From Achromobacter mucicolens (lineage in GTDB: Bacteria > Pseudomonadota > Gammaproteobacteria > Burkholderiales > Burkholderiaceae_B): 64,000 bases of DNA. Shown piece by piece: positions 20,196 through 29,123 of this stretch (the first letter of the stretch is position 1; the number at the start of each line of letters is the position of its first letter). The notes below the pieces were generated by a model, which had not been told where the DNA came from, made no database searches, and worked only from the letters and a program-made list of their open reading frames with translations. The position numbers were made by a program, and so were the translations under genes. The DNA is taken from contig NZ_CADIJP010000010.1 of assembly GCF_902859725.1 (NCBI RefSeq), forward strand, positions 62,001-126,000, given 5' to 3'.

Positions 20196-20639
20196 CTACT
20201 TCAACGTGCGCGTCATCACCACGTGCGGCATACCGGCCTCGACGAACTCTTCGCCTTCGGCCTTGAAGCCATGCGCTTCGTAAAAGCCAGCGGCGTGCGT
20301 CTGGGCATGCAGCACCAGCATGCGGTGGCCGCCGCCGTGCCCCTGCCCGATCAGCGCATCGAGCAACTGCCCGCCCACGCCCATCCCGCGCGCGCGCTTG
20401 TGAACCGCCATGCGGCCGATGTGACCGTCTGGCAATAGGCGCCCCGTGCCCATCGGCGTGCCATCGGGCCCATACGCCACGGCATGGACCGACACCGCGT
20501 CGTCGTCATCCATCTCGATTTCCGGCGGCACGTTCTGCTCGACCACGAAAACCGCGTGGCGCACCGAATAAGCGTCGTCGCGCAAGCGATCCCAGGTTCC
20601 CAGCGCAATACGCACCGTTGCTTCTTTGTTGGCCGACAT
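20196..20639 (-). CDS. GNAT family N-acetyltransferase (ElaA/YjcF-like)
   Basis: The product is 147 residues with a complete GNAT fold: VFVVEQNVPPEIEMDDDDA near the N-terminus, the acetyl-CoA pyrophosphate loop RMAVHKRARGMGVGGQLL, and FYEAHGFKAEGEEFVEAGMPH at the C-terminus. The ElaA/YjcF subgroup has no firmly established substrate. It is a free-standing gene, convergent with the tRNA-Leu terminator region and divergent from the DMT transporter. Confidence 0.88.
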   Translation of the reverse strand: MSANKEATVRIALGTWDRLRDDAYSVRHAVFVVEQNVPPEIEMDDDDAVSVHAVAYGPDGTPMGTGRLLPDGHIGRMAVHKRARGMGVGGQLLDALIGQGHGGGHRMLVLHAQTHAAGFYEAHGFKAEGEEFVEAGMPHVVMTRTLK

Positions 20640-20758
20640 GTCCTACCCCTACGTTGCAGCAAATGAATTAACTGAATCCTACGCCGCATTTTCGCAAGGA
20701 TGAAGAAGACGCGAAAAGGGGTACGATCGCGGCTTGCCCTTGCCGCCCTTGGTCCGCC

Positions 20759-21652
20759 ATGACGCCTGCCGCGCCCCCTGCCTGGTTGAAAGCCGCACCC
20801 GCGCTCTTTCTCGTGCTGTGGTCCAGCGGCTTTGTCGTGCTCAAGGTGGGGCTGGCCTATGCCGATCCGCTGACGTTCCTGGCGTTGCGCTACGCATGCG
20901 TTGTCTTGATTCTTGCGCCGCTGCTGCTGGCGCTGCGGCCGCCGCTGCCCACGCGGGTCAGCGCATGGGGTCACCTTGCGATGGTGGGCCTGCTGCTGCA
21001 GGCCGGCTACTTCTGCTTCACCTACCTCTCGCTCAAGCAGGGAATGTCGGCGGGCGGCGTGGCCCTCATCACCTCGCTTCAACCCATCCTCATCGGCCTG
21101 CTGGCGCCCGCGCTCGCGCATGAACGCGTCGACGCCCGGCGGTGGGCCGGCCTGGCGCTGGGCGTGGCGGGCGCCGCGCTCGTGATCGTGGCCAAGGCAT
21201 CGATCGACGTGCTGGCGCCGCTGGGGCTGGCGTTCGCGGTCGGCGCGCTGCTCTGCCTCACGGGCGGCACGCTCTACGAAAAGCGCTTCGGCACGCAGAT
21301 CCATCCCGTCGCCTCCAACTTCGTCCAGTATGGCGTGGGCCTTGCCGTGTCCGCGCCGTTGGCGTTCTGGCTGGAACCCATGCGCATCGAATGGACCGGC
21401 CCCTTGCTCGGCTCGCTCGCCTATCTGGTCGTCGGCAACTCCCTGGTCGCCATCACCCTGCTGCTGGCCATGATCCGCCACGGCGAGGCCTCGCGCGTGT
21501 CCGCGCTGTTCTTCCTGGTGCCGCCCTGCACGGCGATCATTGCGCTGCTGATCCTGCGCGAACCCATTCCCCCGCTGGCCTGGCCCGGCATGGTGCTGGC
21601 CGCGCTGGGCATCCTGCTGGTGACCCGCAAGCCCGCCAGCGACGCCAAGTAG
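20759..21652 (+). CDS. EamA/DMT family transporter
   Basis: The product is 297 residues with about ten hydrophobic helices in two EamA repeats. The first repeat begins LFLVLWSSGFVVLKVGLAYADPLTFLALRY, which I give here only as position 15-45. The second ends in PPLAWPGMVLAALGILLV. Such inner-membrane carriers export amino acids or other metabolites; the substrate is not readable. An AEC-family carrier follows on the same strand after 33 nt and may be co-transcribed. Confidence 0.9.
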   Translation: MTPAAPPAWLKAAPALFLVLWSSGFVVLKVGLAYADPLTFLALRYACVVLILAPLLLALRPPLPTRVSAWGHLAMVGLLLQAGYFCFTYLSLKQGMSAGGVALITSLQPILIGLLAPALAHERVDARRWAGLALGVAGAALVIVAKASIDVLAPLGLAFAVGALLCLTGGTLYEKRFGTQIHPVASNFVQYGVGLAVSAPLAFWLEPMRIEWTGPLLGSLAYLVVGNSLVAITLLLAMIRHGEASRVSALFFLVPPCTAIIALLILREPIPPLAWPGMVLAALGILLVTRKPASDAK

Positions 21653-21685
21653 AATGACCGCCTTTCCGCCCTCGCGACCTCGCCC

Positions 21686-22630
21686 ATGAACGCCGTCGTC
21701 ACCGCCGCCCTGCCGGTCTTTGCGCTGATACTGACCGGCTGGCTGGCCGCCCGCTGGCGCATCCTGGGCACCCACGCGACCGACGCGCTGAATCGCTACG
21801 TGGTGTACCTGTCCTTGCCCGCGCTGCTGTTCCGCGCCATGACGCAGGTGGACCTGGCTCAGATGGCGCACTGGGGCTTTGTCGGCGCATTTGCGGGCGG
21901 CATCGCCATCACGTTCGTGGCTTCGTTCCTGGCGCGCGGGCGCCGCGCGCAGACGCTCACCGACCGCAGCATCGAAGGCCTGGCGGCGTCCTACGCCAAC
22001 GCCGGATACATGGGCATTCCGCTGTGCCTGGCGCTGCTTGGCGCCGACAGCCTGGCGCCCGCCACCTTCACCACGCTGCTCACCGCAAGCGTGCTCTTCG
22101 GATTTGCCATCGCGCTCATCGAGTTCGATCGGCAGCAGACGCCCAACCTGCCCGCGACGCTGCTGAAAGTAGGCCGCGCCCTGATCCGCAATCCGCTGCT
22201 GGCCGCCCCGGTCCTTGGCCTTGCCTGGGCTGCAACCGGCGTCGCGCTGCCCGAAGGCGTCGACCGCTATGTGGCCTTGCTGGGTGCGTCCGCCAGCCCG
22301 TGCGCGCTGGTGACCATCGGCCTTTTTCTGGCGCAGACGGAAACCGCGGCCTCCGGACCGGGCGTGATGCGCCTGGTGCTGGGCAAGCTGCTCCTGCAAC
22401 CGGCCGCGACCGCAGTGCTGGCGTTCTACGTGTTCTCGATGCCGCCGCTGTGGGCCTGGACGGCCGTGCTGATGAGCGCGCTGCCCATCGGCACCGGACC
22501 GTTCATGCTGGCCAAGATGTATGGACGCGACGCCCGCGTGACGTCGCGCGCCATCCTCGTCAGCACCGTGGCGTCGGTGGTGACGGTCAGCCTGCTCGTC
22601 GCGTGGATCAGCGCGCACCCCGTCTCGTGA
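21686..22630 (+). CDS. AEC (auxin efflux carrier) family transporter
   Basis: The product is 314 residues with about ten membrane helices in two inverted five-helix halves. The family features NAGYMGIPLCLALLG (crossover loop, about 108-122) and LGASASPCALVTIGLFLAQ are present. Bacterial AEC carriers move small organic anions such as malate or malonate. It lies 33 nt after the DMT gene, which suggests an operon. A short AT-richer gap with no gene follows. Confidence 0.9.
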   Translation: MNAVVTAALPVFALILTGWLAARWRILGTHATDALNRYVVYLSLPALLFRAMTQVDLAQMAHWGFVGAFAGGIAITFVASFLARGRRAQTLTDRSIEGLAASYANAGYMGIPLCLALLGADSLAPATFTTLLTASVLFGFAIALIEFDRQQTPNLPATLLKVGRALIRNPLLAAPVLGLAWAATGVALPEGVDRYVALLGASASPCALVTIGLFLAQTETAASGPGVMRLVLGKLLLQPAATAVLAFYVFSMPPLWAWTAVLMSALPIGTGPFMLAKMYGRDARVTSRAILVSTVASVVTVSLLVAWISAHPVS

Positions 22631-22780
22631 ACTCACAAGCAGTTCTATATAACTTGAAGTTATTGCTAAAGCACAAATCCTTGGTTTGAGATATTTACCG
22701 ACAGGACTAGACTGACGTCCATTCCCACGGGTGCGCCTTTCGCACCCGTTTGCATTTACGACTTGATCCTCGGGATTTTC

Positions 22781-24004
22781 ATGAGCGCCAACGCCTCCTC
22801 CCTGCCGCTGCCCTCGGCCCTGCCACCCATCCACATCAATCGCAAGCCGCTCTGGATTGCGGTGCTGCTGGTGCTGGCCGGCGCCCTGTACCTCAACCAG
22901 ACCGTCAGCTGGCGTCAGGGCGCGCTGTGGGTGGTCGGCGCACTGCTTGGCGTCACGCTGTACCACGCGTCGTTCGGTTTCACGCAAGCCTGGCGCGTGT
23001 TCGTGTCGGACCGCCGCGGGGCCGGCCTGCGCGCGCAGATGCTGATGCTCGCCGTGGGCGTGCTGCTGTTCTTCCCCTTTCTGGCCGCCGGCACGCTGTT
23101 CGGTCAGCCGGTCAACGGCTTCGTGTCGCCCCCGGGCGTCTCGGTCGTGCTGGGCGCATTCCTGTTCGGCGTCGGCATGCAGCTTGGCGGCGGATGCGCA
23201 TCGGGCACGCTCTTCGCGGTGGGCGGCGGCAACACCCGCATGGTGGTGACACTGCTGTTCTTCATCGTGGGCTCGGTCATCGCCACGGCCAACTTCGGCT
23301 GGTGGTCCAGCCTGCCGGCGCTGGCGCCCACGTCGCTCATCAAGACCTGGGGCCTGGCGCCCGCCATCCTCATCAATCTGGCCGTCTTTGCGCTGATCGC
23401 CTGGATCGCCACCACGCTGGAAAAGCGCCGTCATGGACACGTGATTTCCTTCGCCTCGCGCACGGCTCGCCCCGTTTCGCTGCTGCAGGGTCCGTGGCCC
23501 CTCGTGTGGGGCGGCGTGGCGCTCGTCGTGCTGAACTTCGCAACGCTGGCGCTGGCCGGACGCCCCTGGGGCATTACGTCTGCCTTCGCCTTGTGGGGCG
23601 CCAAGACGCTGGATGCCCTGGGCGGCGACGTCGCGACCTGGGCCTACTGGGCCAAGCAGCCGTCGCTGGCCGCGCCGCTGCGCCAGGATGTCACCACCGT
23701 CATGGACATCGGCCTCATGCTGGGCGCGCTGGCCGCCGCCAGCGCGGCCGGCAAGTTCGCTCCCGTCTGGAAGGTGCCGGCGCGCTCGCTCGCGGGCGCC
23801 GTGATCGGCGGCCTGCTGCTCGGCTATGGCTCGCGCCTGGCCTTCGGCTGCAACATCGGCGCTTACTTCAGCGGCATTCTGTCGGGCAGCCTGCATGCCT
23901 GGCTGTGGCTGCCAGCCGCGTTCGCCGGCAGTGCACTGGGCGTGCACCTGCGTCCGCTGTTCGGCCTGGCCGTCGAAAAGACGCCGCCGGCGTCCAGCTG
24001 CTGA
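22781..24004 (+). CDS. YeeE/YedE family (thiosulfate/sulfur transporter-like) protein
   Basis: The product is 407 residues with about ten hydrophobic segments. It carries the two family Cys motifs GGGCASGTLFAVGGGN (about 145-160) and LAFGCNIGAYFSGI (about 355-370), which in TsuA (YeeE) relay thiosulfate through the membrane. The ATG at 22781 is preferred to a TTG six codons upstream. No partner TsuB-like protein (TusA family) is adjacent, so it may act alone. A strong terminator follows. Confidence 0.88.
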   Translation: MSANASSLPLPSALPPIHINRKPLWIAVLLVLAGALYLNQTVSWRQGALWVVGALLGVTLYHASFGFTQAWRVFVSDRRGAGLRAQMLMLAVGVLLFFPFLAAGTLFGQPVNGFVSPPGVSVVLGAFLFGVGMQLGGGCASGTLFAVGGGNTRMVVTLLFFIVGSVIATANFGWWSSLPALAPTSLIKTWGLAPAILINLAVFALIAWIATTLEKRRHGHVISFASRTARPVSLLQGPWPLVWGGVALVVLNFATLALAGRPWGITSAFALWGAKTLDALGGDVATWAYWAKQPSLAAPLRQDVTTVMDIGLMLGALAAASAAGKFAPVWKVPARSLAGAVIGGLLLGYGSRLAFGCNIGAYFSGILSGSLHAWLWLPAAFAGSALGVHLRPLFGLAVEKTPPASSC

Positions 24005-24020
24005 GAAACAGTGTTCCAGC

Positions 24021-24054
24021 AATGGCCTCCTGATGCAGGAGGCCATTTTTTTGC
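24021..24054 (+). terminator. Terminator after the YeeE/YedE gene
   Basis: AATGGCCTCCTG-atg-CAGGAGGCCATT is a perfect 12-bp stem followed by a run of T. Confidence 0.92.
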
Positions 24055-24203
24055 CCGGCCGCCGAGCCAGAGTACATGCGCCTTTCAGCTCATCCCACGG
24101 CTGCGCAAGGCACGCGCCGGCGCACACGCGCGCGGCCCGACATTCATCCGGCAGCCAGCGGCCCTGGTGTATGGTTGCTTCATTCCGAAAAACGGAGACG
24201 GAC

Positions 24204-25871
24204 ATGAACTGGATAGCCGGCCGATTCACGGCCTTTCTATTGACCCTTGCAGGCGCGGCGATCACCGCGGTCCTGGCCGCCACCGCGTCCTTGTGGTGGC
24301 TAGCGGCAGCCGTGCCGCTGGCGCTGCTGGGCGCGCTGGGCGTGTACGACCTGATCCAGCCGCGGCACGCCATCCGCCGCAATTATCCGGTCATCGGCAA
24401 CCTGCGATTCCTGTTCGAATTTATCCGCCCCGAGATCCGCCAGTACTTCCTGGAGGACGACACGCAGGCCTCGCCCTTTTCACGCGCGCAGCGTTCCATC
24501 GTCTACCAGCGCGCCAAGCGCGAAATCGACAAGCGCCCCTTCGGCACGCAGGAAGACGTCTACGGCGACCGCTACGAGTGGATCAACCATTCCATGTCGC
24601 CCTCGCATATCAACGACACGGACTTTCGCGTCACCGTGGGCGGGCCTGACTGCACGCAGCCCTATTCCATGTCGGTGTTCAACGTCTCGGCCATGAGCTT
24701 TGGCGCGCTGTCGGCCAACGCGGTGCTGGCCTTGAACGAAGGCGCGCGGCAAGGCGACTTTGCGCATGACACCGGCGAAGGCGGCATCAGCCGCTACCAT
24801 CGCCAGCCGGGCGGCAGCCTCGTCTGGAACATCGGCTCGGGCTATTTCGGGTGCCGCGACGAGCACGGCGCGTTTTCGGAAGAAGCGTTTGTGCGCAACG
24901 CCTGTACGCCACAGGTCAAGATGATCGAGATCAAGCTCTCGCAAGGCGCCAAGCCGGGCCACGGCGGCATCCTGCCGGCGGGCAAGGTGACGATCGAAAT
25001 CGCCGAGGCGCGGGGCGTGGCGCCCTGGCAGGACTGCAATTCGCCCGCCAGCCATTCCGCGTTCGACAGTCCGATCGGCCTGATGAAATTCGTGGCGCGC
25101 CTGCGCGAACTCTCCGGCGGCAAGCCCGTCGGCTTCAAGTTCTGTGTGGGGCATCCATGGGAGTGGTTCGCCATCGTCAAGGCGATGCTTGAAACCGGCA
25201 TCACCCCGGACTTCATCGTGGTGGATGGCGCGGAAGGCGGCACGGGCGCGGCGCCCGTGGAATTCGTGGATCACGTGGGCACGCCGCTGCGCGAAGCGCT
25301 GCGGCTCGTGCACAACACGCTCATCGGCGTGAACCTGCGCGACCGCATCAAGCTGGGCGCGTCCGGCAAGATCATCACTGCGTTCGACATGGCCCGGGTG
25401 ATGGCGATGGGCGCCGACTGGTGCAACGCCGCGCGCGGCTTCATGTTTGCCATCGGTTGCATCCAGGCCCAGGCCTGCCACACCGGCAAATGCCCCACCG
25501 GCGTCACCACGCAGGATCCGCTACGGCAACGCGCGCTGGTGGTGCCGGACAAGGCGCAGCGCGTCGCCAATTTTCACAAGAACACGCTGCACGCACTTGC
25601 CGAACTGCTGGCCGCGGCCGGCCTGACCCACCCAGGCCAGTTGCGCCCGCACCATATCGCGCGCCGCATCTCGCCCAGCGAAATCCGCCTCTTGTCCGCG
25701 CTGTTTCCGGAACTGGCGCCTGGCGAGCTGCTGCGCGGCGAGTTCCGGCACCAGGTCTTCCGTGCAGGCTGGGCGATGGCGCAGGCGCAGTCGTTTCAGC
25801 CCACCCACGACATCACCACTGCCCTGGCGCGCGAGCACGCCGCACAGGCCGCCGCGGCCGGCAACTCCTGA
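24204..25871 (+). CDS. Stand-alone FMN-binding glutamate synthase-like protein
   Basis: The product is 555 residues. Two hydrophobic helices at the N-terminus (about 8-50) anchor a GltB central/FMN-type TIM barrel. The barrel includes GAKPGHGGILPAGKV, VDGAEGGTGAAPVEF (phosphate-binding region) and the 3Fe-4S-type cysteine cluster CIQAQACHTGKCPTG. The amidotransferase domain of GltB and the GltD subunit are missing, so ammonia-assimilating glutamate synthesis is doubtful and an unknown FMN-dependent membrane-associated reaction is more likely. GGAGA precedes the ATG at 24204. Confidence 0.85.
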   Translation: MNWIAGRFTAFLLTLAGAAITAVLAATASLWWLAAAVPLALLGALGVYDLIQPRHAIRRNYPVIGNLRFLFEFIRPEIRQYFLEDDTQASPFSRAQRSIVYQRAKREIDKRPFGTQEDVYGDRYEWINHSMSPSHINDTDFRVTVGGPDCTQPYSMSVFNVSAMSFGALSANAVLALNEGARQGDFAHDTGEGGISRYHRQPGGSLVWNIGSGYFGCRDEHGAFSEEAFVRNACTPQVKMIEIKLSQGAKPGHGGILPAGKVTIEIAEARGVAPWQDCNSPASHSAFDSPIGLMKFVARLRELSGGKPVGFKFCVGHPWEWFAIVKAMLETGITPDFIVVDGAEGGTGAAPVEFVDHVGTPLREALRLVHNTLIGVNLRDRIKLGASGKIITAFDMARVMAMGADWCNAARGFMFAIGCIQAQACHTGKCPTGVTTQDPLRQRALVVPDKAQRVANFHKNTLHALAELLAAAGLTHPGQLRPHHIARRISPSEIRLLSALFPELAPGELLRGEFRHQVFRAGWAMAQAQSFQPTHDITTALAREHAAQAAAAGNS

Positions 25872-25920
25872 ACGGCGCTGACGGGCAGCGAGGACTGGAT
25901 CCGAGCCGCCCGCGCACCCG

Positions 25921-27408
25921 CTACAACCAGCGCTCGAACATGCGTGAGAACGACTCCATGAAGCGGTCGTCCAGGCCACGCTCCTTCCAGGCCTCGGGCG
26001 TCACCTGCACAGCATCGGCCACGTCGCGCTGGAACAGCGCCTCCATCTCGCCCGCGAACTCGGGACCCAGCACCACGGCGTTGATCTCGTAGTTCAGCGC
26101 AAAGCTGCGCCAATCCATGTTGCTGGACCCCACGGTCGACCAGACGCCATCGACCACCGCCGTCTTCGCGTGGAGCAAGGCGTCACGACGTTCGTAGATC
26201 TTCACGCCCGAGCGCAGCAGATCGGTGTAGTGCGAACGCCCGGCATGAAACACCAGCGACGAGTCGCTGAAGCCCGGCAGCACCAGCACCACGTCCACCC
26301 CGCGCCTCGCCGCGGATTGCAGCGCCTCGATGAACGCCGGATCCGGCACGAAGTACGCCATCGTGATGTGGATGGATTTCTGCGCGCTTTCGAACGCCGA
26401 CATCAACGTCAGATAGACCGTGTAGCCGTCGCTGCGATCGGGCTGGTTCGCAAGGATGCGGACGGCGGTGTCGCCGACCGCCGGCGCAACGTGCGAATCG
26501 CCGCCCTTGATGGGCTCCTTGGCCTGCGATGCCCAGCCGGCCTGCAACACCTGTTCCAGCTGCGCCACCGCCGGCCCTTCGATGCGCAGGTGCGTGTCGC
26601 GCCAGGGCGCGGAGTCGGCATCCTTGGCGGGCTCGCCCGCCTTGGCGCCCAAGCCGCCGCCGGATCCCGTCGACCCGGAGCCGCTTCCGCCCGAGAAAGA
26701 AGACGACTCATACACGCTGCTGACGTTGATGCCGCCCAGGTAGCCCACCTTGCCGTCGACGACCAGCACCTTGCGGTGGTTGCGCTGATTCGGCGACCAG
26801 CCGGCGCGGGCGTTGACCGGATTGACGGGATTGAAGACCGCCACCTGCACGCCCGCGTCTCGCATGCGCTGGAAGAGGTCATCGGGCGTCTTGATCGTGC
26901 CGACCGCGTCCACCATCAGCGACACCTCGGCGCCGCGGTTGCGCGCCGCGATCAGCGCGTCTGCAAAGCGATTGCCTTCCGCATCATCGTCGAAAATGTA
27001 GGTTTCCATGTGCACGTAGCGGCGCGCCTGGGCGATGGATTGGAGCATCGCCTTGTACGTGCTGGGCCCGTCGGCAAGCAGACGCACACGATTGCCCTTG
27101 ACCAGCGGCGCGCCGCTGACCGCCTGCTCCACCGCCAGGTGCCGTGCAAGAAAATCATCCTTGGGGGTTTGAGGGTCCGCTGCAATGCCTTGCCCGCGAC
27201 GATAGCTGTCCTGTGCCGCATCCGCGGACAGGCCTGCTTGTGCGGCGCGCGCGTGCCGCTCCTGCGCGTCGGGGACGCTGGCGCAGGCGGCGAGCACGGA
27301 TGCGGCGCACACAAACAGCACGGCGCGCGCCCACCGGCGCGCGTCGGTCGTCAATTCCTGCAGGGCATTGCGCGGCCCACCCCGGCTCAATGCCGGTAAT
27401 GGGCTCAT
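25921..27408 (-). CDS. Phospholipase D family lipoprotein (cardiolipin synthase-like)
   Basis: The product is 495 residues. A lipobox VLAAC gives a lipidated Cys42 after an unusually long N-region. Two HKD motifs follow: HRKVLVVDGKVGYLGG (first half) and HAKTAVVDGVWSTVGSSNMD (second half), the pair that forms one PLD active site. A Gly/Ser-rich insertion lies between them. The protein probably works in the periplasm on phosphatidyl lipids, like ClsC-type enzymes. It follows the DUF883 gene after 9 nt, so the two form an operon. Confidence 0.85.
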   Translation of the reverse strand: MSPLPALSRGGPRNALQELTTDARRWARAVLFVCAASVLAACASVPDAQERHARAAQAGLSADAAQDSYRRGQGIAADPQTPKDDFLARHLAVEQAVSGAPLVKGNRVRLLADGPSTYKAMLQSIAQARRYVHMETYIFDDDAEGNRFADALIAARNRGAEVSLMVDAVGTIKTPDDLFQRMRDAGVQVAVFNPVNPVNARAGWSPNQRNHRKVLVVDGKVGYLGGINVSSVYESSSFSGGSGSGSTGSGGGLGAKAGEPAKDADSAPWRDTHLRIEGPAVAQLEQVLQAGWASQAKEPIKGGDSHVAPAVGDTAVRILANQPDRSDGYTVYLTLMSAFESAQKSIHITMAYFVPDPAFIEALQSAARRGVDVVLVLPGFSDSSLVFHAGRSHYTDLLRSGVKIYERRDALLHAKTAVVDGVWSTVGSSNMDWRSFALNYEINAVVLGPEFAGEMEALFQRDVADAVQVTPEAWKERGLDDRFMESFSRMFERWL

Positions 27409-27417
27409 GATGCGTCT

Positions 27418-27753
27418 CTAGCGTCGATTACCCGCCACAAAAATGCAGCCCAGCACGGCGCCCACTATCGCCGCCACGCCGACCGACTTCCATGCATTCT
27501 CATGCACGTATTCGTCCGCGTAGGCAGTGGCCCGGCGGGCTCGTTCGCGTGCGGCGCCTTCCCAGCCGCCAGCGGATTCACGCGCATCGGCGAGCTGGCG
27601 CTTCAAGCGCGCGCGCGCCGCTTCGATTTCGGAGCCCGTATACGACGCGGTCGAACGCAAAAGGTCTTCCGTGCCGGCGAGCAGCTCGTGCAAGCTGTCA
27701 TTCACGCGTTCACGATGCAGGGCCATTTCAGCGCGCTGGTGCTTTCGATTCAT
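27418..27753 (-). CDS. DUF883 family protein (ElaB/YqjD-like)
   Basis: The product is 111 residues. A charged amphipathic helical region (about 1-85) with coiled-coil character is followed by a C-terminal membrane helix (SVGVAAIVGAVLGCIFVAG, about 89-107), the classic ElaB/YqjD/YgaM tail-anchored layout. Those E. coli proteins associate with ribosomes at the inner membrane in stationary phase. AGGAG lies 6 nt before the ATG at 27753. Confidence 0.88.
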   Translation of the reverse strand: MNRKHQRAEMALHRERVNDSLHELLAGTEDLLRSTASYTGSEIEAARARLKRQLADARESAGGWEGAARERARRATAYADEYVHENAWKSVGVAAIVGAVLGCIFVAGNRR

Positions 27754-28113
27754 GGTAGCTCCTTGATTTTTTTGGACCGCCTCCGGCGACTGTCGCAATG
27801 CAACATGACCGGGGGTGCGGAAATACCGTTCCGCTTGGCCGAAGCCTCATTGTCCACAGCAACGGCCCCAAACTGCCCGAGCTTTCGCAACCAGCAGTAA
27901 ACCGATATTTCAGCGGCCCGAAACTTGCTGATGGCGCAGGCGGAACGCCTGCGCGTGACCTCGCAGCCCCCTTCCCGTATTCCGCCAAACGCGGTTTCGA
28001 TTTCGTAAAAGTCCATTGCATTCAGAGGCCTGGCGCTTGACACGCAAACCCCCTCAGCCGCCACAATGAGTCTTTGCAATGCGCTTCAACCGCCCCAAAA
28101 AGGAACTGAACGC
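27754..28113. other. Divergent intergenic region upstream of egtD
   Basis: About 360 bases between DUF883 and egtD hold no gene I can support. On the plus strand a consensus TTGACA (28037-28042) is followed by CACAAT (28062-28067), a rather long 19-base spacing; this is a possible egtD promoter. Confidence 0.4.
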
Positions 28114-29091
28114 ATGGTTTCTCCTTCCGCACTCCTTGCCGCCGTCGCCCCCGAATTCATCGCGCAGGAGCCGCAGCACCCCAGCGCCGAGCAGATCGAA
28201 TTGCACGAAGGGCTGCTCGACAGTGCCGCCCATATCGATCCCAAGTTCCTGTACGACGCGCTCGGCTCGTCGCTGTTCACGGCCATCACGCAACTGCCCG
28301 AATACTATCCAACGCGTTGCGAAGACGAGATCTTTCAGCGCCACGGCAAAGATATCGCGCGCCATGTCGGCCCCGTGCAGGCCATGATCGACCTGGGCGC
28401 CGGCGATTGCGTCAAGGCCGAGCGGCTGTTCGCCAGCCTGCGGCCCAGCCACTATGTGCCCGTCGATATCTCAGCCGACTATCTGAAGGCAGCCGTGCGG
28501 CGCCTGAAGCTTTCGTATCCGGACATGCGGATCACGGCGGTCGGCCAGGATTTCTCGCATGAACTGGCGATGCCCGAAGGCGTTCCGGCGCAGCAACGCC
28601 TGTTCTTCTATCCCGGCTCCAGCATCGGCAATCTAGGCCCCGATGCCGCGTATGCCATGCTGCGGCGCATCCGCGAAGCCTGTCCCGGCGGCGGACTCGT
28701 GGTCGGCGTCGATCGGGTCAAATCGAAGAGCGTGCTGGAACCGGCGTATGACGACGCCCTGCACCTGACGGCCGCGTTCAACCTGAATCTGCTGCGCCAC
28801 GTGAACACCGTGCTCGGCAGCGATTTCAATGTGGATGACTGGCGCCACGTAGCGCTCTTCAACAGCGAACGTTCGCGCGTCGAGATGCACCTGGAGGCGC
28901 AGCGCGCGGTGCGCGTCGCGTGGCCCGGCGGCCATCGCGAGTTCAAGGCCGGCGAACGCATCCACACCGAGAACTCCTACAAGTTCACGCCGCAGGCCTT
29001 CAGCGACCTGCTACATCGCGCAGGCTTTCACGACGTTGCGCACTGGTCGGACGCCCGCGACTGGTTTTCTGTTTTCAGCGCCCGCGCCTGA
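28114..29091 (+). CDS. egtD: L-histidine N-alpha-methyltransferase EgtD
   Basis: The product is 325 residues with a Rossmann SAM-binding core (MIDLGAGDCVKAERL near 85-100). The EgtD-specific segments are DALGSSLFTAITQLPEYYPTR (split here at residues 50-70), FYPGSSIGNLGP, and HTENSYKFTPQAFSDLL near the C-terminus. The enzyme trimethylates histidine to hercynine, the first step of ergothioneine synthesis. The ATG at 28114 has AAGGAA at good spacing and gives the family N-terminus. egtB follows after 32 nt. Confidence 0.94.
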   Translation: MVSPSALLAAVAPEFIAQEPQHPSAEQIELHEGLLDSAAHIDPKFLYDALGSSLFTAITQLPEYYPTRCEDEIFQRHGKDIARHVGPVQAMIDLGAGDCVKAERLFASLRPSHYVPVDISADYLKAAVRRLKLSYPDMRITAVGQDFSHELAMPEGVPAQQRLFFYPGSSIGNLGPDAAYAMLRRIREACPGGGLVVGVDRVKSKSVLEPAYDDALHLTAAFNLNLLRHVNTVLGSDFNVDDWRHVALFNSERSRVEMHLEAQRAVRVAWPGGHREFKAGERIHTENSYKFTPQAFSDLLHRAGFHDVAHWSDARDWFSVFSARA

Positions 29092-29123
29092 CGCAGGGCG
29101 CCCACGATTCTGGAGATATCCCC

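Noticed and set aside
20351-24382. A 1343-codon minus-strand open frame opposite the DMT, AEC and YeeE genes
   Set aside because: It is Arg/Gly/His/Gln-rich with no recognisable domain, lies antisense to well-supported transporters, and is the usual long shadow frame of very high-GC DNA.
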